A stretch of 64,000 nucleotides of DNA from Hyphomonadaceae bacterium (GTDB taxonomy: Bacteria; Pseudomonadota; Alphaproteobacteria; Caulobacterales; Aquidulcibacteraceae): NCBI GenBank assembly GCA_009773395.1, contig WRPI01000002.1, forward strand, positions 48,413-112,412, in the 5' to 3' direction. The translations under genes and the position numbers were made by a program. Shown piece by piece: positions 8,808-18,042 of the stretch. Under the pieces are notes generated by a model that was not told where the DNA came from, ran no database searches, and saw nothing but the letters and a program-made list of their open reading frames with translations. Each line of letters starts with the position of its first letter. The first letter of the stretch is position 1.

Positions 8808-9926
8808 GCTCATGGTTGCCAATTCGAGTTGCGATTTGGCGCCAGTTTTCTTTCGAATGGATCGCAATTGCGTGCGAACGGTGGCGACGCTATTGCCGCG
8901 TTTTTGCGCAATTTGTGACGGGGCATTGCCGGCTCTAACTTCAAAGAGTATTTCAGCTTCGGCCTGCGACAAGCCATATCTATTTGCGATTAGATTGGGT
9001 TCGCCTTCTAATCCACGGCTTATTTCTTCAAAAACCAAGAGCAAATTGGTTCTACCATAATTAAACAGCCGCAAATTTTGGTTATTTTCATGCCTGTCAA
9101 TCGGTTTGAGTTTAATCGTCGCGAAAGCAGTTTCGAAAGTCGCAGAACCAAGGCGGACAGCTTGCCTTGCACAATTTTCCCAAGCTTCGCCATGAAAAGG
9201 GTAAGTGCCGTTTTGCGCCAATAATTTCTTTGCGTGACTATTAAGTGAAAGCATTTTGCCTACGCCATTGGCAATACCAAATGGCCCGTCTAAATTTTCG
9301 AGTGCTTTGTGATTTTGGGTTGGGTCGCGCGCGATTGCGGCACGAGTGTGAATTATGGTTCCGATGCGCCGTAAATCATCATAAATACTGCCAAATCTCT
9401 CGCAATCTTCATAAGTGAATGGTTCGCCATCATAGGGACGCATTATACCAATCACGTCCCAAAAGGGTTCTTCAGGCCTAATGAGCGCCAAAAAATGTGC
9501 GCTGTGCATGGGAAAGCCATCGCTTGAAATGCGGCGTTCCATGAATTTTTTTGAATAATGTAAATTGGAAGCCAAGGCGCATTTGGGAAAACTGAGCGCC
9601 AATACTTTCTTCATGCGGTTTACGATTAAATCTTCAAAAACGCTAATATCGCTGGCAGTGCAGCCATCGCCTTCAGTCAAGTAAATTTCAAAACCTTTAT
9701 TGGCAAAATTAACACAATAAAAATCGACACCAGTTCCGCGAAACTCAGCGCGTAAGCGCGCTAAAGCATGGTGCCATTTATCGTCATTGTTGCCCAAAGC
9801 GCATTGATAAAGCTCTGCCATAATATCGGCCAAAATCGGATCAATTTGGCTGGTTGAAGGCTTGGGTGCCGGCATATTGTCAGCAAAATCAGTCAAAGAA
9901 GCAATTGGGTAAAAATATTCTGGCAT
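8805..9926 (-). CDS. LuxR-type helix-turn-helix regulator (second of a tandem pair)
   Basis: A 373-residue protein with a C-terminal GerE/LuxR HTH: LSQAEAEILFEVRAGNAPSQIAQKRGNSVATVRTQLRSIRKKTGAKSQLELA (about 318-370). The centre has a PAS-like stretch (FGIANGVGKMLSLNSHAKKLL, about 218-238). There is no receiver or autoinducer domain, so the signal is unknown. It is a diverged paralogue of the gene directly upstream, and the two overlap by one base (TAATG), so they are co-translated. It lies beside the chaperone-usher pilus operon, which it may regulate (inference). Its stop codon is the end of the 164-bp palindrome. Confidence 0.82.
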   Translation of the reverse strand: MPEYFYPIASLTDFADNMPAPKPSTSQIDPILADIMAELYQCALGNNDDKWHHALARLRAEFRGTGVDFYCVNFANKGFEIYLTEGDGCTASDISVFEDLIVNRMKKVLALSFPKCALASNLHYSKKFMERRISSDGFPMHSAHFLALIRPEEPFWDVIGIMRPYDGEPFTYEDCERFGSIYDDLRRIGTIIHTRAAIARDPTQNHKALENLDGPFGIANGVGKMLSLNSHAKKLLAQNGTYPFHGEAWENCARQAVRLGSATFETAFATIKLKPIDRHENNQNLRLFNYGRTNLLLVFEEISRGLEGEPNLIANRYGLSQAEAEILFEVRAGNAPSQIAQKRGNSVATVRTQLRSIRKKTGAKSQLELATMS

Positions 9927-10939
9927 TATTTATTACGCACCAATGCAATTAGATCAATTTGGCTTTTAGTATTGGTTTTTTCCATAATTGTCCGCAATTG
10001 CCCCCTAACAGTGTCACGCGAACTACTGCGAATTTGTGCTATTTTGCTCGCGCTATGGCCTTCATTTAATTGTTCCAATATTTCGAGCTCAGCCTGGGTC
10101 AGGCCATATGCCAATTTGAATTTTGAAAAATTGCGGGAATTTTCTGCCTGCGCCCTTTGAAAATTTATCATAATTTTGGCAGAACTGGTTTCGAGAAATT
10201 CTGATGCCAAGCAATTAAGCCGCGCCACAAATTTTTCGCCATTTATCAGGAAATCATAAGTCATTTCTCCGTTCAAAACCGTTTGATTACACGCGCCGAT
10301 CCAAAAACCGTCTTTTTCGAAATCCTTTTCGCAATGCAATTTCAAAAAACTGAGACCAACACGATTTATGGCCAAAATTTCACCTTCTTTATTGGCAATA
10401 CCCAATGGCGCTTCAATCGCCTCAATTAGCTTGGTTAGTTTTTCGGCAGAATAATCTGCAAAGTTTAGATAGGCCGAAATATCTAGGCTGCGAGTAAAAT
10501 GTGGTTGTAATAATTCAAATTCATGCTTGGCGGCGTCATCAAAATCGTCACTTTGCCCACCGATAAACAAAATCAAGCTGCCAATAAGCACTTGATTGCT
10601 CGCTTTGCAATGAAGAAGTCGGCTTGGGTTGTTTTGGATTGTGGGTTGTAAATATTCAACTTCGCCAATTGCGCATTGAAAACACAATGATTGGTCGGCC
10701 CGATTTGAAATGGCCAGAAGAACGCCATCTGCGCCAAAATGTTCCTTGATTTTTTGCAAATATTGCTTGGCATTTTCCGGCGAAAAGGCGCAGCCATATA
10801 TTTGATCTACAATGCTGATAGGCTCAAAAACACTGATTTTGGTGGGTTTATTGACAGGCGTGTTTGTGTTTTGAACTTCTGACAAGTTCAAATTGGCGCT
10901 TGCAATTTGCGCGAAAATATTGCTGCCATTTTCGTCCAT
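9926..10939 (-). CDS. LuxR-type helix-turn-helix regulator (first of a tandem pair)
   Basis: A 337-residue paralogue of the following gene. The C-terminal LuxR HTH reads LTQAELEILEQLNEGHSASKIAQIRSSSRDTVRGQLRTIMEKTNTKSQIDLIALV. A central PAS-like segment, PLGIANKEGEILAINRVGLSFL (about 168-189), parallels the paralogue. There is no phospho-acceptor domain and no membrane segment. It is transcribed away from the pilus operon at 11.28 kb, with a 340-bp shared spacer that contains a CtrA-like box. A regulatory link to the pili is inferred from position only. Confidence 0.82.
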   Translation of the reverse strand: MDENGSNIFAQIASANLNLSEVQNTNTPVNKPTKISVFEPISIVDQIYGCAFSPENAKQYLQKIKEHFGADGVLLAISNRADQSLCFQCAIGEVEYLQPTIQNNPSRLLHCKASNQVLIGSLILFIGGQSDDFDDAAKHEFELLQPHFTRSLDISAYLNFADYSAEKLTKLIEAIEAPLGIANKEGEILAINRVGLSFLKLHCEKDFEKDGFWIGACNQTVLNGEMTYDFLINGEKFVARLNCLASEFLETSSAKIMINFQRAQAENSRNFSKFKLAYGLTQAELEILEQLNEGHSASKIAQIRSSSRDTVRGQLRTIMEKTNTKSQIDLIALVRNK

Positions 10940-11280
10940 TGCGCCCCGGCCCCGAAACTCAATTGCTATTACGAATTATCGCACAAAGCATATCATAAGC
11001 GACAAATCGACGCATACCGCAAATGAGGTATGACGTAAAGGTAAAGCGGCGATTTTTTGCCATTTCCAAGCCTTGGACTGCGTAATAATCGCAAAATCCA
11101 TCAAAATAAAATGCAGACCCATACCCAATTTGAGTGATGCGGTCGAATTAACCTGTTGTTAATAATCATTATCAAGCGATTCAGGGCCGCGGGATAGAAT
11201 TATTTTACCTCCAGAGTCCAATTGCGCGAAAATGCCGAAGAATGGCCAAATGGCCACGCGGCAAATTAGTGGTGGGTGTT
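10940..11280. other. Divergent regulatory spacer between the luxR pair and the pilus operon
   Basis: It contains no gene. Visible items are a CtrA-like box at 11148-11163 and a partial short direct repeat (gaggtatgacgtaaaggtaaag, about 11025-11046). It must hold the promoters of both the luxR pair and the pilus operon. Confidence 0.6.
11148..11163 (+). promoter_or_regulatory. CtrA-like binding site ahead of the pilus operon
   Basis: TTAACCTGTTGTTAAT matches TTAA-N7-TTAA, the CtrA recognition pattern, in both half-sites with exact spacing. It lies about 120-130 bp upstream of the first pilin. The match is seen; binding is inferred, supported by a ctrA gene in this window. Confidence 0.55.
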
Positions 11281-11865
11281 ATGGGGTGTTTGCTTAGAAA
11301 AGCAATTTTGAAAGTGGTTTGTGTCGGTGCGGCTTTCGCTTGTGCGACCAATGCCCATGCCCAAAGCGTCACAATTGATGTGCAAGGCACTTTGGCCGCC
11401 GCTTGTGAATTAAATATTCCTACCACTAGCTATAATAATTTGAATATTACGGCTGCGGGTAGCCAAGTCATTCCGTTTAGTGTTGATTGCAATGCGCCAT
11501 TTGCCTATGCTCTGGTTTCAGCCAATGGCGGGCTGTTAAATGCTGCGGGTCTTGCCAATGTGGTTCCAGGATCCATGCAATTTACTGGGAATATTCCCTA
11601 TAAAGTAACCACAAATTTCACCACCGATATTGGCACTTTCGGCGATGTAAGCCTTGATGCCGCTACATTGAGTGCGGCCAATGCTTCGCCATGTATTGCC
11701 GCCACATATTCATCGACTTGCCCATTTGCGCATTCGGGAAGCGGCGCAGCAGCACAGGGGCAAAGCGCAAGCATCACGATTAACTGGCAACAAAACACCG
11801 GCGCGCCTTTGGTGGCTGGGACTTATTCCGACACGCTAACGCTGACCGTGAGGGTGCGGACATGA
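11281..11865 (+). CDS. Spore coat U domain pilin subunit (chaperone-usher, archaic type) 1
   Basis: About 194 residues. The signal peptide ends at ATNAHAQS, followed by a spore-coat-U/SCPU domain: VDVQGTLAAACELNIP opens the mature chain, internal Cys residues pair in SPCIAATYSSTCPF, and the end reads GTYSDTLTLTVRVRT, the donor-strand-acceptor type C-terminal strand of these pilins. The ORF track starts at 11242, but the ATG at 11281 with GGTGGG upstream gives a normal 27-residue signal peptide. First gene of a Csu-like operon with chaperone, usher and tip subunit downstream. Confidence 0.85.
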   Translation: MGCLLRKAILKVVCVGAAFACATNAHAQSVTIDVQGTLAAACELNIPTTSYNNLNITAAGSQVIPFSVDCNAPFAYALVSANGGLLNAAGLANVVPGSMQFTGNIPYKVTTNFTTDIGTFGDVSLDAATLSAANASPCIAATYSSTCPFAHSGSGAAAQGQSASITINWQQNTGAPLVAGTYSDTLTLTVRVRT

Positions 11866-11993
11866 CAACAAGATTTTGCGGCTTCGGGCGCAAATGTGGG
11901 TTTGGCTTGTCGCCAACCCAAAAGCAGGAGGGGATTATTTTTAGATAATTCCAAATTGTAACAAAGGGACAAAATGTCCAAGAGGAGAACAAA

Positions 11994-12611
11994 ATGAAAC
12001 GAATAATTTTTGCCGCAACATCATTTGCGGCGATGGCAATGGCGGGAAGTGCTTTTGCTGCCAACAGCCAAACAACTACCGCGTTTATGCAAGGCAATGT
12101 GCCAGATACATGTGTCTTAACCGCCCCGACAGTAACTGCGTCAACTAATGCGACTAATGTATTGCTTGGTGGTAATGGTGGTCAATCGACCATGTTACTT
12201 ACCTTAGCTGACGCAAACACCGCTAAACTTAATGCAGTTAGCTTCACCCTTACTTATGCGGATTCCTATTGCAATTATAATCATTCAGTTGGAATTAAAG
12301 CGACCAATGGTGGCCTAATAGCGTCTGATTATGATCCAGTGGCGACCAGTGGCGCATTTATCCGCCGTATTGGCTATGACGCCGATATAAAATGGATGGG
12401 TCCAGCTTTCGCGCAAGGCCCAAACCCCGGAACTTCAACAACCACTGATTTGGGCGATACACTTTCGACAGCCGCAGTGAATTTTCCAGTTGCTGGGGCA
12501 AATCGGGCAGACTTAGTGATTCAAGTTACAATTGATAATTCTAACCAGACACCAGTGGTTTCCGGTACTTACACAGAGTATTTGACACTCAAAATTGGCG
12601 CAACTTTGTAA
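11994..12611 (+). CDS. Spore coat U domain pilin subunit 2
   Basis: A 205-residue secreted pilin-like subunit. The signal peptide is KRIIFAATSFAAMAMAGSAFA. The mature chain opens with FMQGNVPDTCVLTAPTV, the usual first-Cys strand of SCPU pilins, has a second Cys in YADSYCNYNHSVGIKATNGG, and ends GTYTEYLTLKIGATL. AGAGGAG sits just before the ATG and a small GGAC/GTCC hairpin lies a few bases further upstream. It is likely a shaft subunit polymerised by the usher below. Confidence 0.85.
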   Translation: MKRIIFAATSFAAMAMAGSAFAANSQTTTAFMQGNVPDTCVLTAPTVTASTNATNVLLGGNGGQSTMLLTLADANTAKLNAVSFTLTYADSYCNYNHSVGIKATNGGLIASDYDPVATSGAFIRRIGYDADIKWMGPAFAQGPNPGTSTTTDLGDTLSTAAVNFPVAGANRADLVIQVTIDNSNQTPVVSGTYTEYLTLKIGATL

Positions 12612-12773
12612 TTTAACTTGGGTTTATTTTGCTCCTCGGCGCAATTTCTTTTCCGTCATTCGGTTTTGATTGATTGGGAAAGGGATTGCGCAAGGACAAT
12701 GGTTTTGTGTCACCACTTCAACAAGCCACAAATTTCAACATATTTCACATCGAGGATTAAGGGCTAATCGATT

Positions 12774-13523
12774 ATGAAAAATCTAATAAACAAAATATTT
12801 TTGGGGTTGCTGGCAGTTTTTGCTACAACCCAAGCAATCGCAATGGGCGTTGCGCCAGTTGTAATTGATATGAAATCAAACGGGCGCGGTGCCAGAAGTG
12901 AAATCACCGCGTCCAATACTTCGGCTTCGCCATTGCCAATTGTAGTTTCAGTTTCTGAAGCGACTATTTCAAGCACCGGGGAAGTTACAACCACACCAGT
13001 GGAAGACCAGTTTATGATTTACCCTGCGCAAGCAATTGTTGGCGCGGGTGGTGTGCAACGCTTTCGTGTGCAGTGGATCGGTGACCCCGATATGCAGCGC
13101 GGGCGCACTTTTATTTTCTCAGTGGCGCAACAACCAGTGGCTTTGACCCCCGGCACTTCGGGCATACAAATCCTCTATAATTTTGAAACCGTGGTTAGTG
13201 TCTCGCCAGCTTCGGCGCAACCAAACTTAACCATTAGCAATTCGGACTTTCAAACCGTGGGTGGCAAACGTCGCGCAACCTTAACACTTTCCAATCCAAG
13301 TGCTGCTGTTGGCTATCTTTCGGGTAGCCGCGTCACTTTGCAAGGCAAGGATGCAAATGGTCGCGTGGTTTGGTCAAAAACCTTTGAACCAAACGAAATC
13401 ATGCAAAATATTGGCGTTGGAATTGTTTCACCTGGCGCCACCCGCCAATTTACATTGCCATTCGATCTGCCCGAAGGCGGTGAAACCTTAAACGCGAACA
13501 TCAGATATTATGGCCGTCAATAA
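12774..13523 (+). CDS. Periplasmic fimbrial chaperone (PapD/CsuC-like)
   Basis: A 249-residue periplasmic chaperone with a signal peptide (LLAVFATTQAIA). Two Ig-like domains follow. The N-terminal one begins GVAPVVIDMKSNGRGARSEITASN and contains the conserved strand DQFMIYPAQAIVGAGGVQRFRVQW, where basic residues hold the pilin carboxylate. The second covers about 145-249 and ends FDLPEGGETLNANIRYYGRQ. It stabilises the pilins by donor-strand complementation and hands them to the usher, whose start overlaps this gene's end by 14 bases. Confidence 0.9.
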   Translation: MKNLINKIFLGLLAVFATTQAIAMGVAPVVIDMKSNGRGARSEITASNTSASPLPIVVSVSEATISSTGEVTTTPVEDQFMIYPAQAIVGAGGVQRFRVQWIGDPDMQRGRTFIFSVAQQPVALTPGTSGIQILYNFETVVSVSPASAQPNLTISNSDFQTVGGKRRATLTLSNPSAAVGYLSGSRVTLQGKDANGRVVWSKTFEPNEIMQNIGVGIVSPGATRQFTLPFDLPEGGETLNANIRYYGRQ

Positions 13524-16248
13524 AAACCATAAACGGCAAACGAAATCCCGGCCCTGGGATACCCCCACTGCGGTAAAACGCAGTGGGGGGACACGGCGGC
13601 TGTTGATGGGGACGGCGGCTTGTGTTGCTAATTTCATGGTCTTTGATGCAGCAATGGCGGCATCCACTGCGGCAGTGGACGCGGCAATATTTGAAACAGC
13701 AGCGGCAGTAGGAACATCCGCTGCCGATATCGAAAACGCATATGCCAATAACCCGAACTTCACTTCGCGCGCCCAAGAGCGAGCACGGCAACGCAATGCC
13801 AATTCCGAAGGTTATGAATGGCTGAGCCGTAATATGGACGTGCCATTAAGTTATTTTGACCCAGTTCAACTGGCACAAACCACCACTACTTTGCCGTTGC
13901 GATCATCAACCGCCGCACCGCGCCCCAATGCCCCATTGGAAACCGAAATCAGCGTGCCATTATCCGAGCGCGGACGTTATTTGGGCGATGTTCCAATTAT
14001 TGTGCGGGTTGATATACCCTATTTTGAAGCGGCCCGTATCGCCGAATTATTGAAAGACGTAATTTCGCCAACCGCCGCCGAACGCCTAAAAGCCCTCGGC
14101 CAAAGGGGACGGATTTCGGTTGGTGATTTAAGAGCGCTTGGCATCTCTACAGTCTGGGATCCAGGGCTTTTGACTTTGGATGTTGTGGTAACTGCGAGCG
14201 ATAAAACTGCGCGCGATATTGAACTTGCCGAAAATGAACGCACCGAGCGCGGGACTTTCACAAGACCCGCAAAATTTGCGCTTTTCACTAATCTTCGCTC
14301 ATCGCTTGATTACAATCATTTGGGCGCGGCGCAGGGCCTTAATGACCCTTATGTCGATGCCTATGTTGGTGGCCGCATTTTGGGTGTGGCATTTGAAAAC
14401 GAGCTTTCTTATGATAGTTCTGGCTTTGGCTTTCGCCGTAATGCATCAAGAATTGTGCTGGATAATGAACGCACCGCGACCCGCACAATTATTGGCGATG
14501 TAAGGCCGCAAGTTCGCGGTTATCAATATGGCGGCGATGTTTTGGGGGTATCGATTTTTTCGGCCTACCAATCAATTCAGCCATTGCGTAATTTGCGCCC
14601 ACGCGGTGAAGGTTCATTTTCGCTCAATGATCCGTCTAATGTTGATATTGTGGTGAATGGCCAAGTTGTGCGGCGACTGCGCCTTGATTCTGGGACCTAT
14701 AATCTAAAGGATTTTTCATTTCTTGACGGTCAAAACCGCGTCTCATTTGTGGTCGAAGATAGAACTGGCCGCCGCGAATTGGCGAAATTCGATGTGTTTT
14801 TTACTCGTGAATTATTGGATCCCAAACTAAATGAATGGGCGCTGACCATAGGTTCGACAACGGCGCGTGGTTTGCGTGGCCCAATTTATGATAATGGCCA
14901 AGCCTATGCTGCTGGTTTCTTGCGGCGCGGCATGAGCCAAAGCATCACCATGGGCGGCAATTTATTGATTGAAGGCCATTCGGGGATTGCGGGATGGGAA
15001 GCAGTTTTTGGCACAAAACTTGGGATTTTGTCATGGGACGTGGCGCGGTCATTTTCACAAAATGGCAATGGTAATGCGCTAAATCTTTCGTTCCAACGAT
15101 CCAATAATAATCAAAGCGGCGAACAAGGCAGCACTTGGGGCCTTGCAGCGAGCGCCAAAACCATCAATTTTGGCACTACTGATGACCAAATCACCAATAA
15201 TCAAGATATTGGAACCGCATCGGCATTTTGGTCGCGCAATCTTAATAGCCGTTCCAACTTGTCACTTGATGCGAGTTATAATTTCGCGCGCGACCGCAAT
15301 TTGGATAATTGGACGCTTCGTATGGGTTATGGCCATCGCATGGGCAATAATATCGGGCTTAGTGCCGATGTTAGCTATAATGCCAATCGCTTCACTGATA
15401 ATGTTACGTTCAGGTTGCAATTGAGCAAGCAATTTGGCCGCAATGGCAATGCCTCCGCCGCTTATGAAAGCCGCGATAGTCGCTATAGTCTAAATGCCCA
15501 AAGGTCAGGGCAGGGGGGTTTTGGCGCTTGGTCGGTTAGCGGTAATGTTGATTGCTCGCGCAATGCAAGCGGCCTTAATGCGGGTGCGTTTTTGGCGGCA
15601 AATCGCGGGGAAGTTGGCTTGTCGCATTCAACCAGTTTTTCTTCTGATTTTCAAACCAAAACCGATGAGCGCAGCTCACTTCGCTTTGCCACGTCACTTG
15701 GTTTTGCCGATGGCGCTTTTGCTTGGGGCAAACCTGTAACTGGCGGATTTGCGATTGCAAGGCCACACTCGAGCTTAAGGGGGCGTAAAGTCGTGATTGA
15801 TGGCGCAAATGGTTCGAGCCGCTTTTTTGGCCCAGCTTTGGTTTCTAATTTGCCAAATTATTCGCGGCGCGATTTGGCAGTTGATGTTGAAAATCTGCCG
15901 GCTGGTTATGATTTAGGGGCTGGTTCAATATCGGTGCGTGCGCCATATAATGCGGGTTATCGTTTGGTGGTCGGCTCGGCGGATAATTTGACTGTTATCG
16001 GGCGGGCTTTGAATGAACTTGGCCTACCAATTAGTTTCGTATCCGCCAAAGCCAAACGCCGCAGCGATGGCAAAGAAGTTGAATTATTTACCAATGCCAA
16101 TGGCATTTTTGCCGCAAATGGCTTGGGCCCCGGCGCTTGGGATATTTCGTTTAATACGGAACCCGAGACAACAAAAATTTCATTTGATTTGAATAACATC
16201 GGCGATGCGACACGCCGCTTAGGGGATTTGCGGGGCACAGTGGAATGA
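13510..16248 (+). CDS. Outer-membrane fimbrial usher (CsuD-like)
   Basis: A 912-residue usher. A long N-terminus with a late hydrophobic signal (LLMGTAACVANFMVFDAAMAAS, about 31-52) is followed by an Ala-rich linker, the N-terminal chaperone-binding domain (about 130-260), the 24-strand beta barrel with plug (SFSLNDPSNVDIVVNGQVVRRLRLDSGTYNLKDFSFLDGQNRVSFVVED, about 375-423, a usher signature) and C-terminal domains (about 740-912). It secretes and assembles the fibre at the outer membrane. Codons about 18-27 encode a perfect 11-bp hairpin (see separate entry). The stop overlaps the next ATG (ATGA). Confidence 0.93.
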   Translation: MAVNKNHKRQTKSRPWDTPTAVKRSGGTRRLLMGTAACVANFMVFDAAMAASTAAVDAAIFETAAAVGTSAADIENAYANNPNFTSRAQERARQRNANSEGYEWLSRNMDVPLSYFDPVQLAQTTTTLPLRSSTAAPRPNAPLETEISVPLSERGRYLGDVPIIVRVDIPYFEAARIAELLKDVISPTAAERLKALGQRGRISVGDLRALGISTVWDPGLLTLDVVVTASDKTARDIELAENERTERGTFTRPAKFALFTNLRSSLDYNHLGAAQGLNDPYVDAYVGGRILGVAFENELSYDSSGFGFRRNASRIVLDNERTATRTIIGDVRPQVRGYQYGGDVLGVSIFSAYQSIQPLRNLRPRGEGSFSLNDPSNVDIVVNGQVVRRLRLDSGTYNLKDFSFLDGQNRVSFVVEDRTGRRELAKFDVFFTRELLDPKLNEWALTIGSTTARGLRGPIYDNGQAYAAGFLRRGMSQSITMGGNLLIEGHSGIAGWEAVFGTKLGILSWDVARSFSQNGNGNALNLSFQRSNNNQSGEQGSTWGLAASAKTINFGTTDDQITNNQDIGTASAFWSRNLNSRSNLSLDASYNFARDRNLDNWTLRMGYGHRMGNNIGLSADVSYNANRFTDNVTFRLQLSKQFGRNGNASAAYESRDSRYSLNAQRSGQGGFGAWSVSGNVDCSRNASGLNAGAFLAANRGEVGLSHSTSFSSDFQTKTDERSSLRFATSLGFADGAFAWGKPVTGGFAIARPHSSLRGRKVVIDGANGSSRFFGPALVSNLPNYSRRDLAVDVENLPAGYDLGAGSISVRAPYNAGYRLVVGSADNLTVIGRALNELGLPISFVSAKAKRRSDGKEVELFTNANGIFAANGLGPGAWDISFNTEPETTKISFDLNNIGDATRRLGDLRGTVE
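13562..13589 (+). promoter_or_regulatory. Perfect hairpin inside the 5' coding region of the usher gene
   Basis: CCCCCACTGCG-gtaaaa-CGCAGTGGGGG is an 11-bp perfect stem with a 6-base loop, 52 bases after the usher start codon. A second palindrome with the same core, TCCACTGC-G-GCAGTGGA, lies at 13663-13679. Such a stable early hairpin would slow ribosomes or lower expression of the downstream half of the operon (inference). Confidence 0.6.
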
Positions 16249-17219
16249 AGAAGTTCATAGCTATTTCAGCTTTTATGGTTTTGGCAATTCCAAATATTGC
16301 GTATGCAGTTGCTTGCCCCGGTGCGCCCGCAAGCACTTTGGGAACAATAAACTATGACCCACTTGCAACCACTGCGACAACCGCCAATTTCACGCTAACT
16401 ATTCTGCCTTCAAACCTTGCTATCTTCCCTTCAGACCTTGGCTTTGATCAAAGGTTGCGCGCTGTGACGGTAGTAAAACAAGTGGAGGGCGGTGAAGACG
16501 AGGGGATAAGGTTTAGTTTCGAATCAATGGCAAGTTCTTCATTTTCGATTTTTGGCGATGAGACTTTTAATGGTAATGCTTCGAGTTATTCAACATGGCG
16601 CATAAATGGGGCAAGGGATAGGGCTTTGGAACTTGGCTTTATATTAGCAACCCAAAGCGGCATCGGTTCATTTCAAATTTCGATTCCAGCGGGGCAAAAC
16701 CTATCCGCCGGTGCGCATGTGGTTGAATATCTTTCTAGGGGATATTGGGAAGAACTCTACAATACCCAAACTTGCCCATATGGTAGCGGCGGAGACACAG
16801 CTATAGAAGTGAAAACTTTTACCATAAATGTGCAATCGTCAATGTCATTGAATATGACTGGCGGCGGTGTTACGGGTCTTATTGATTTTGACAATCAAGG
16901 CGGATTGGCGACCAATGCTTCTCGCTCCACCAGTGTTCGGGCACGTTCAAGTGTGCCATATAAAATCACCATGGATAGCGCGTATAATGGCTATTTGAAC
17001 TTAGATAATTCGCCCACTGCAATCGAAAAAATCGCTTACACCGCTAAATTAGGCAATGTGGCGATTTCGGAGGCCGCGCCATATATTGTGAACACGGCAA
17101 CTGGCACAAATGGGCTGGATCTTGATTTGCCATTTGAAGTCACAATCGGCAATACCGCAAACGCGCGGGCAGGATTTTACAAAGACATCATCACCCTTAC
17201 AATTGGCACGCCGCCATAA
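16245..17219 (+). CDS. Pilus tip subunit / SCPU-domain protein (CsuE-like)
   Basis: A 324-residue secreted protein with a signal peptide (ISAFMVLAIPNIAYA). It is longer than the shaft pilins and appears two-domain. The N-terminal part has Cys in VACPGAPAS and TQTCPYGSGG; the C-terminal SCPU domain (about 190-324) starts FTINVQSSMSLNMTGGGV and ends GFYKDIITLTIGTPP. Last gene of the operon, with a 4-bp overlap with the usher. In archaic pili the two-domain last subunit caps the tip and mediates surface adhesion. Its 3' end overlaps the convergent deacetylase gene by 23 bp. Confidence 0.82.
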   Translation: MKKFIAISAFMVLAIPNIAYAVACPGAPASTLGTINYDPLATTATTANFTLTILPSNLAIFPSDLGFDQRLRAVTVVKQVEGGEDEGIRFSFESMASSSFSIFGDETFNGNASSYSTWRINGARDRALELGFILATQSGIGSFQISIPAGQNLSAGAHVVEYLSRGYWEELYNTQTCPYGSGGDTAIEVKTFTINVQSSMSLNMTGGGVTGLIDFDNQGGLATNASRSTSVRARSSVPYKITMDSAYNGYLNLDNSPTAIEKIAYTAKLGNVAISEAAPYIVNTATGTNGLDLDLPFEVTIGNTANARAGFYKDIITLTIGTPP

Positions 17220-17997
17220 TCTTGCTGGCCGCTTCATTTACGTTAAGGATTTCAATATCTGCCACTTTTACGGCTTCAATGGCCTCGAGCAAAATCGCAG
17301 TGGTGGAGCCATAATCGCTGCAATCTTCGGCGACATCATGGGTGAAGAAAATTATCCAACCATTGGTTCTAATTGCTTCTTCAATATATTTATCCAAATA
17401 TTGTTTTGAATATCGGCGGTTTTCAAGTGGCACGGTTTTGAGATTGGCAAAATCCATCACAGTTTTATTCACACCGCGATAAACCCCGCGCGCAGTTTGA
17501 AATTTTTTACCCATAATTTTGCGGCTAAAAGCGTCAAATTCGCCATAGGGATAGGCAAAGCTCTGAAATTGAAAATCTGGGCCGAGAAGTTTTTGCGCGA
17601 ACACAAGGTTTTGCGATAAATCGGCTTCAATTTCACTTTGCGTCCTGCCTCTTAAGCGCGGGTGGGCATAAGAGTGGCAGGCGATTTCATGGCCAGCATC
17701 ATGCAGTCGTTCAATGTCTTCGGCGTCAAATTGCGCAATATTTTCAAAGTTTTTTTGGCAATTTGAACCTGTCAAATAATATGTCGCGCTTATTCCCGCA
17801 TCTTGCATTATTTTGGCGCCAATTGTTGCGGCTGATTTCGGAAAATCATCAAAACTAAAGCTCACAATGGGGGATTTCAATTTCGACGCAATTGGTTTTT
17901 CAGTGAAGAAATTAAGCATAGCCATTTTTGCCCGCGCAATTGCATTTGCGGGTGGCAGGTTTGGCATTTCACTAAGATTTGTCGGCTCTAATTGCAT
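17197..17997 (-). CDS. Polysaccharide deacetylase (NodB homology, CE4)
   Basis: A 266-residue CE4 deacetylase with motif 1 in PIVSFSFDDFPKSAA (metal and catalytic Asp, about 43-57), motif 2 in HEIACHSYAHPRLRGR (HSxxH metal ligands, about 107-122), motif 3-like RGVYRGVNK, and WIIFFTHDV near the C-terminus. No signal peptide is evident, so it may act on a cytoplasmic or inner-membrane exopolysaccharide or lipid-linked intermediate. No polysaccharide locus is nearby; pilus and matrix functions could be linked, but that is inference. Confidence 0.88.
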   Translation of the reverse strand: MQLEPTNLSEMPNLPPANAIARAKMAMLNFFTEKPIASKLKSPIVSFSFDDFPKSAATIGAKIMQDAGISATYYLTGSNCQKNFENIAQFDAEDIERLHDAGHEIACHSYAHPRLRGRTQSEIEADLSQNLVFAQKLLGPDFQFQSFAYPYGEFDAFSRKIMGKKFQTARGVYRGVNKTVMDFANLKTVPLENRRYSKQYLDKYIEEAIRTNGWIIFFTHDVAEDCSDYGSTTAILLEAIEAVKVADIEILNVNEAASKIMAACQL

Positions 17998-18042
17998 AAA
18001 TCACTAATAATTGATTTTAGTTATTTTTGTGCAAACAGGAAC

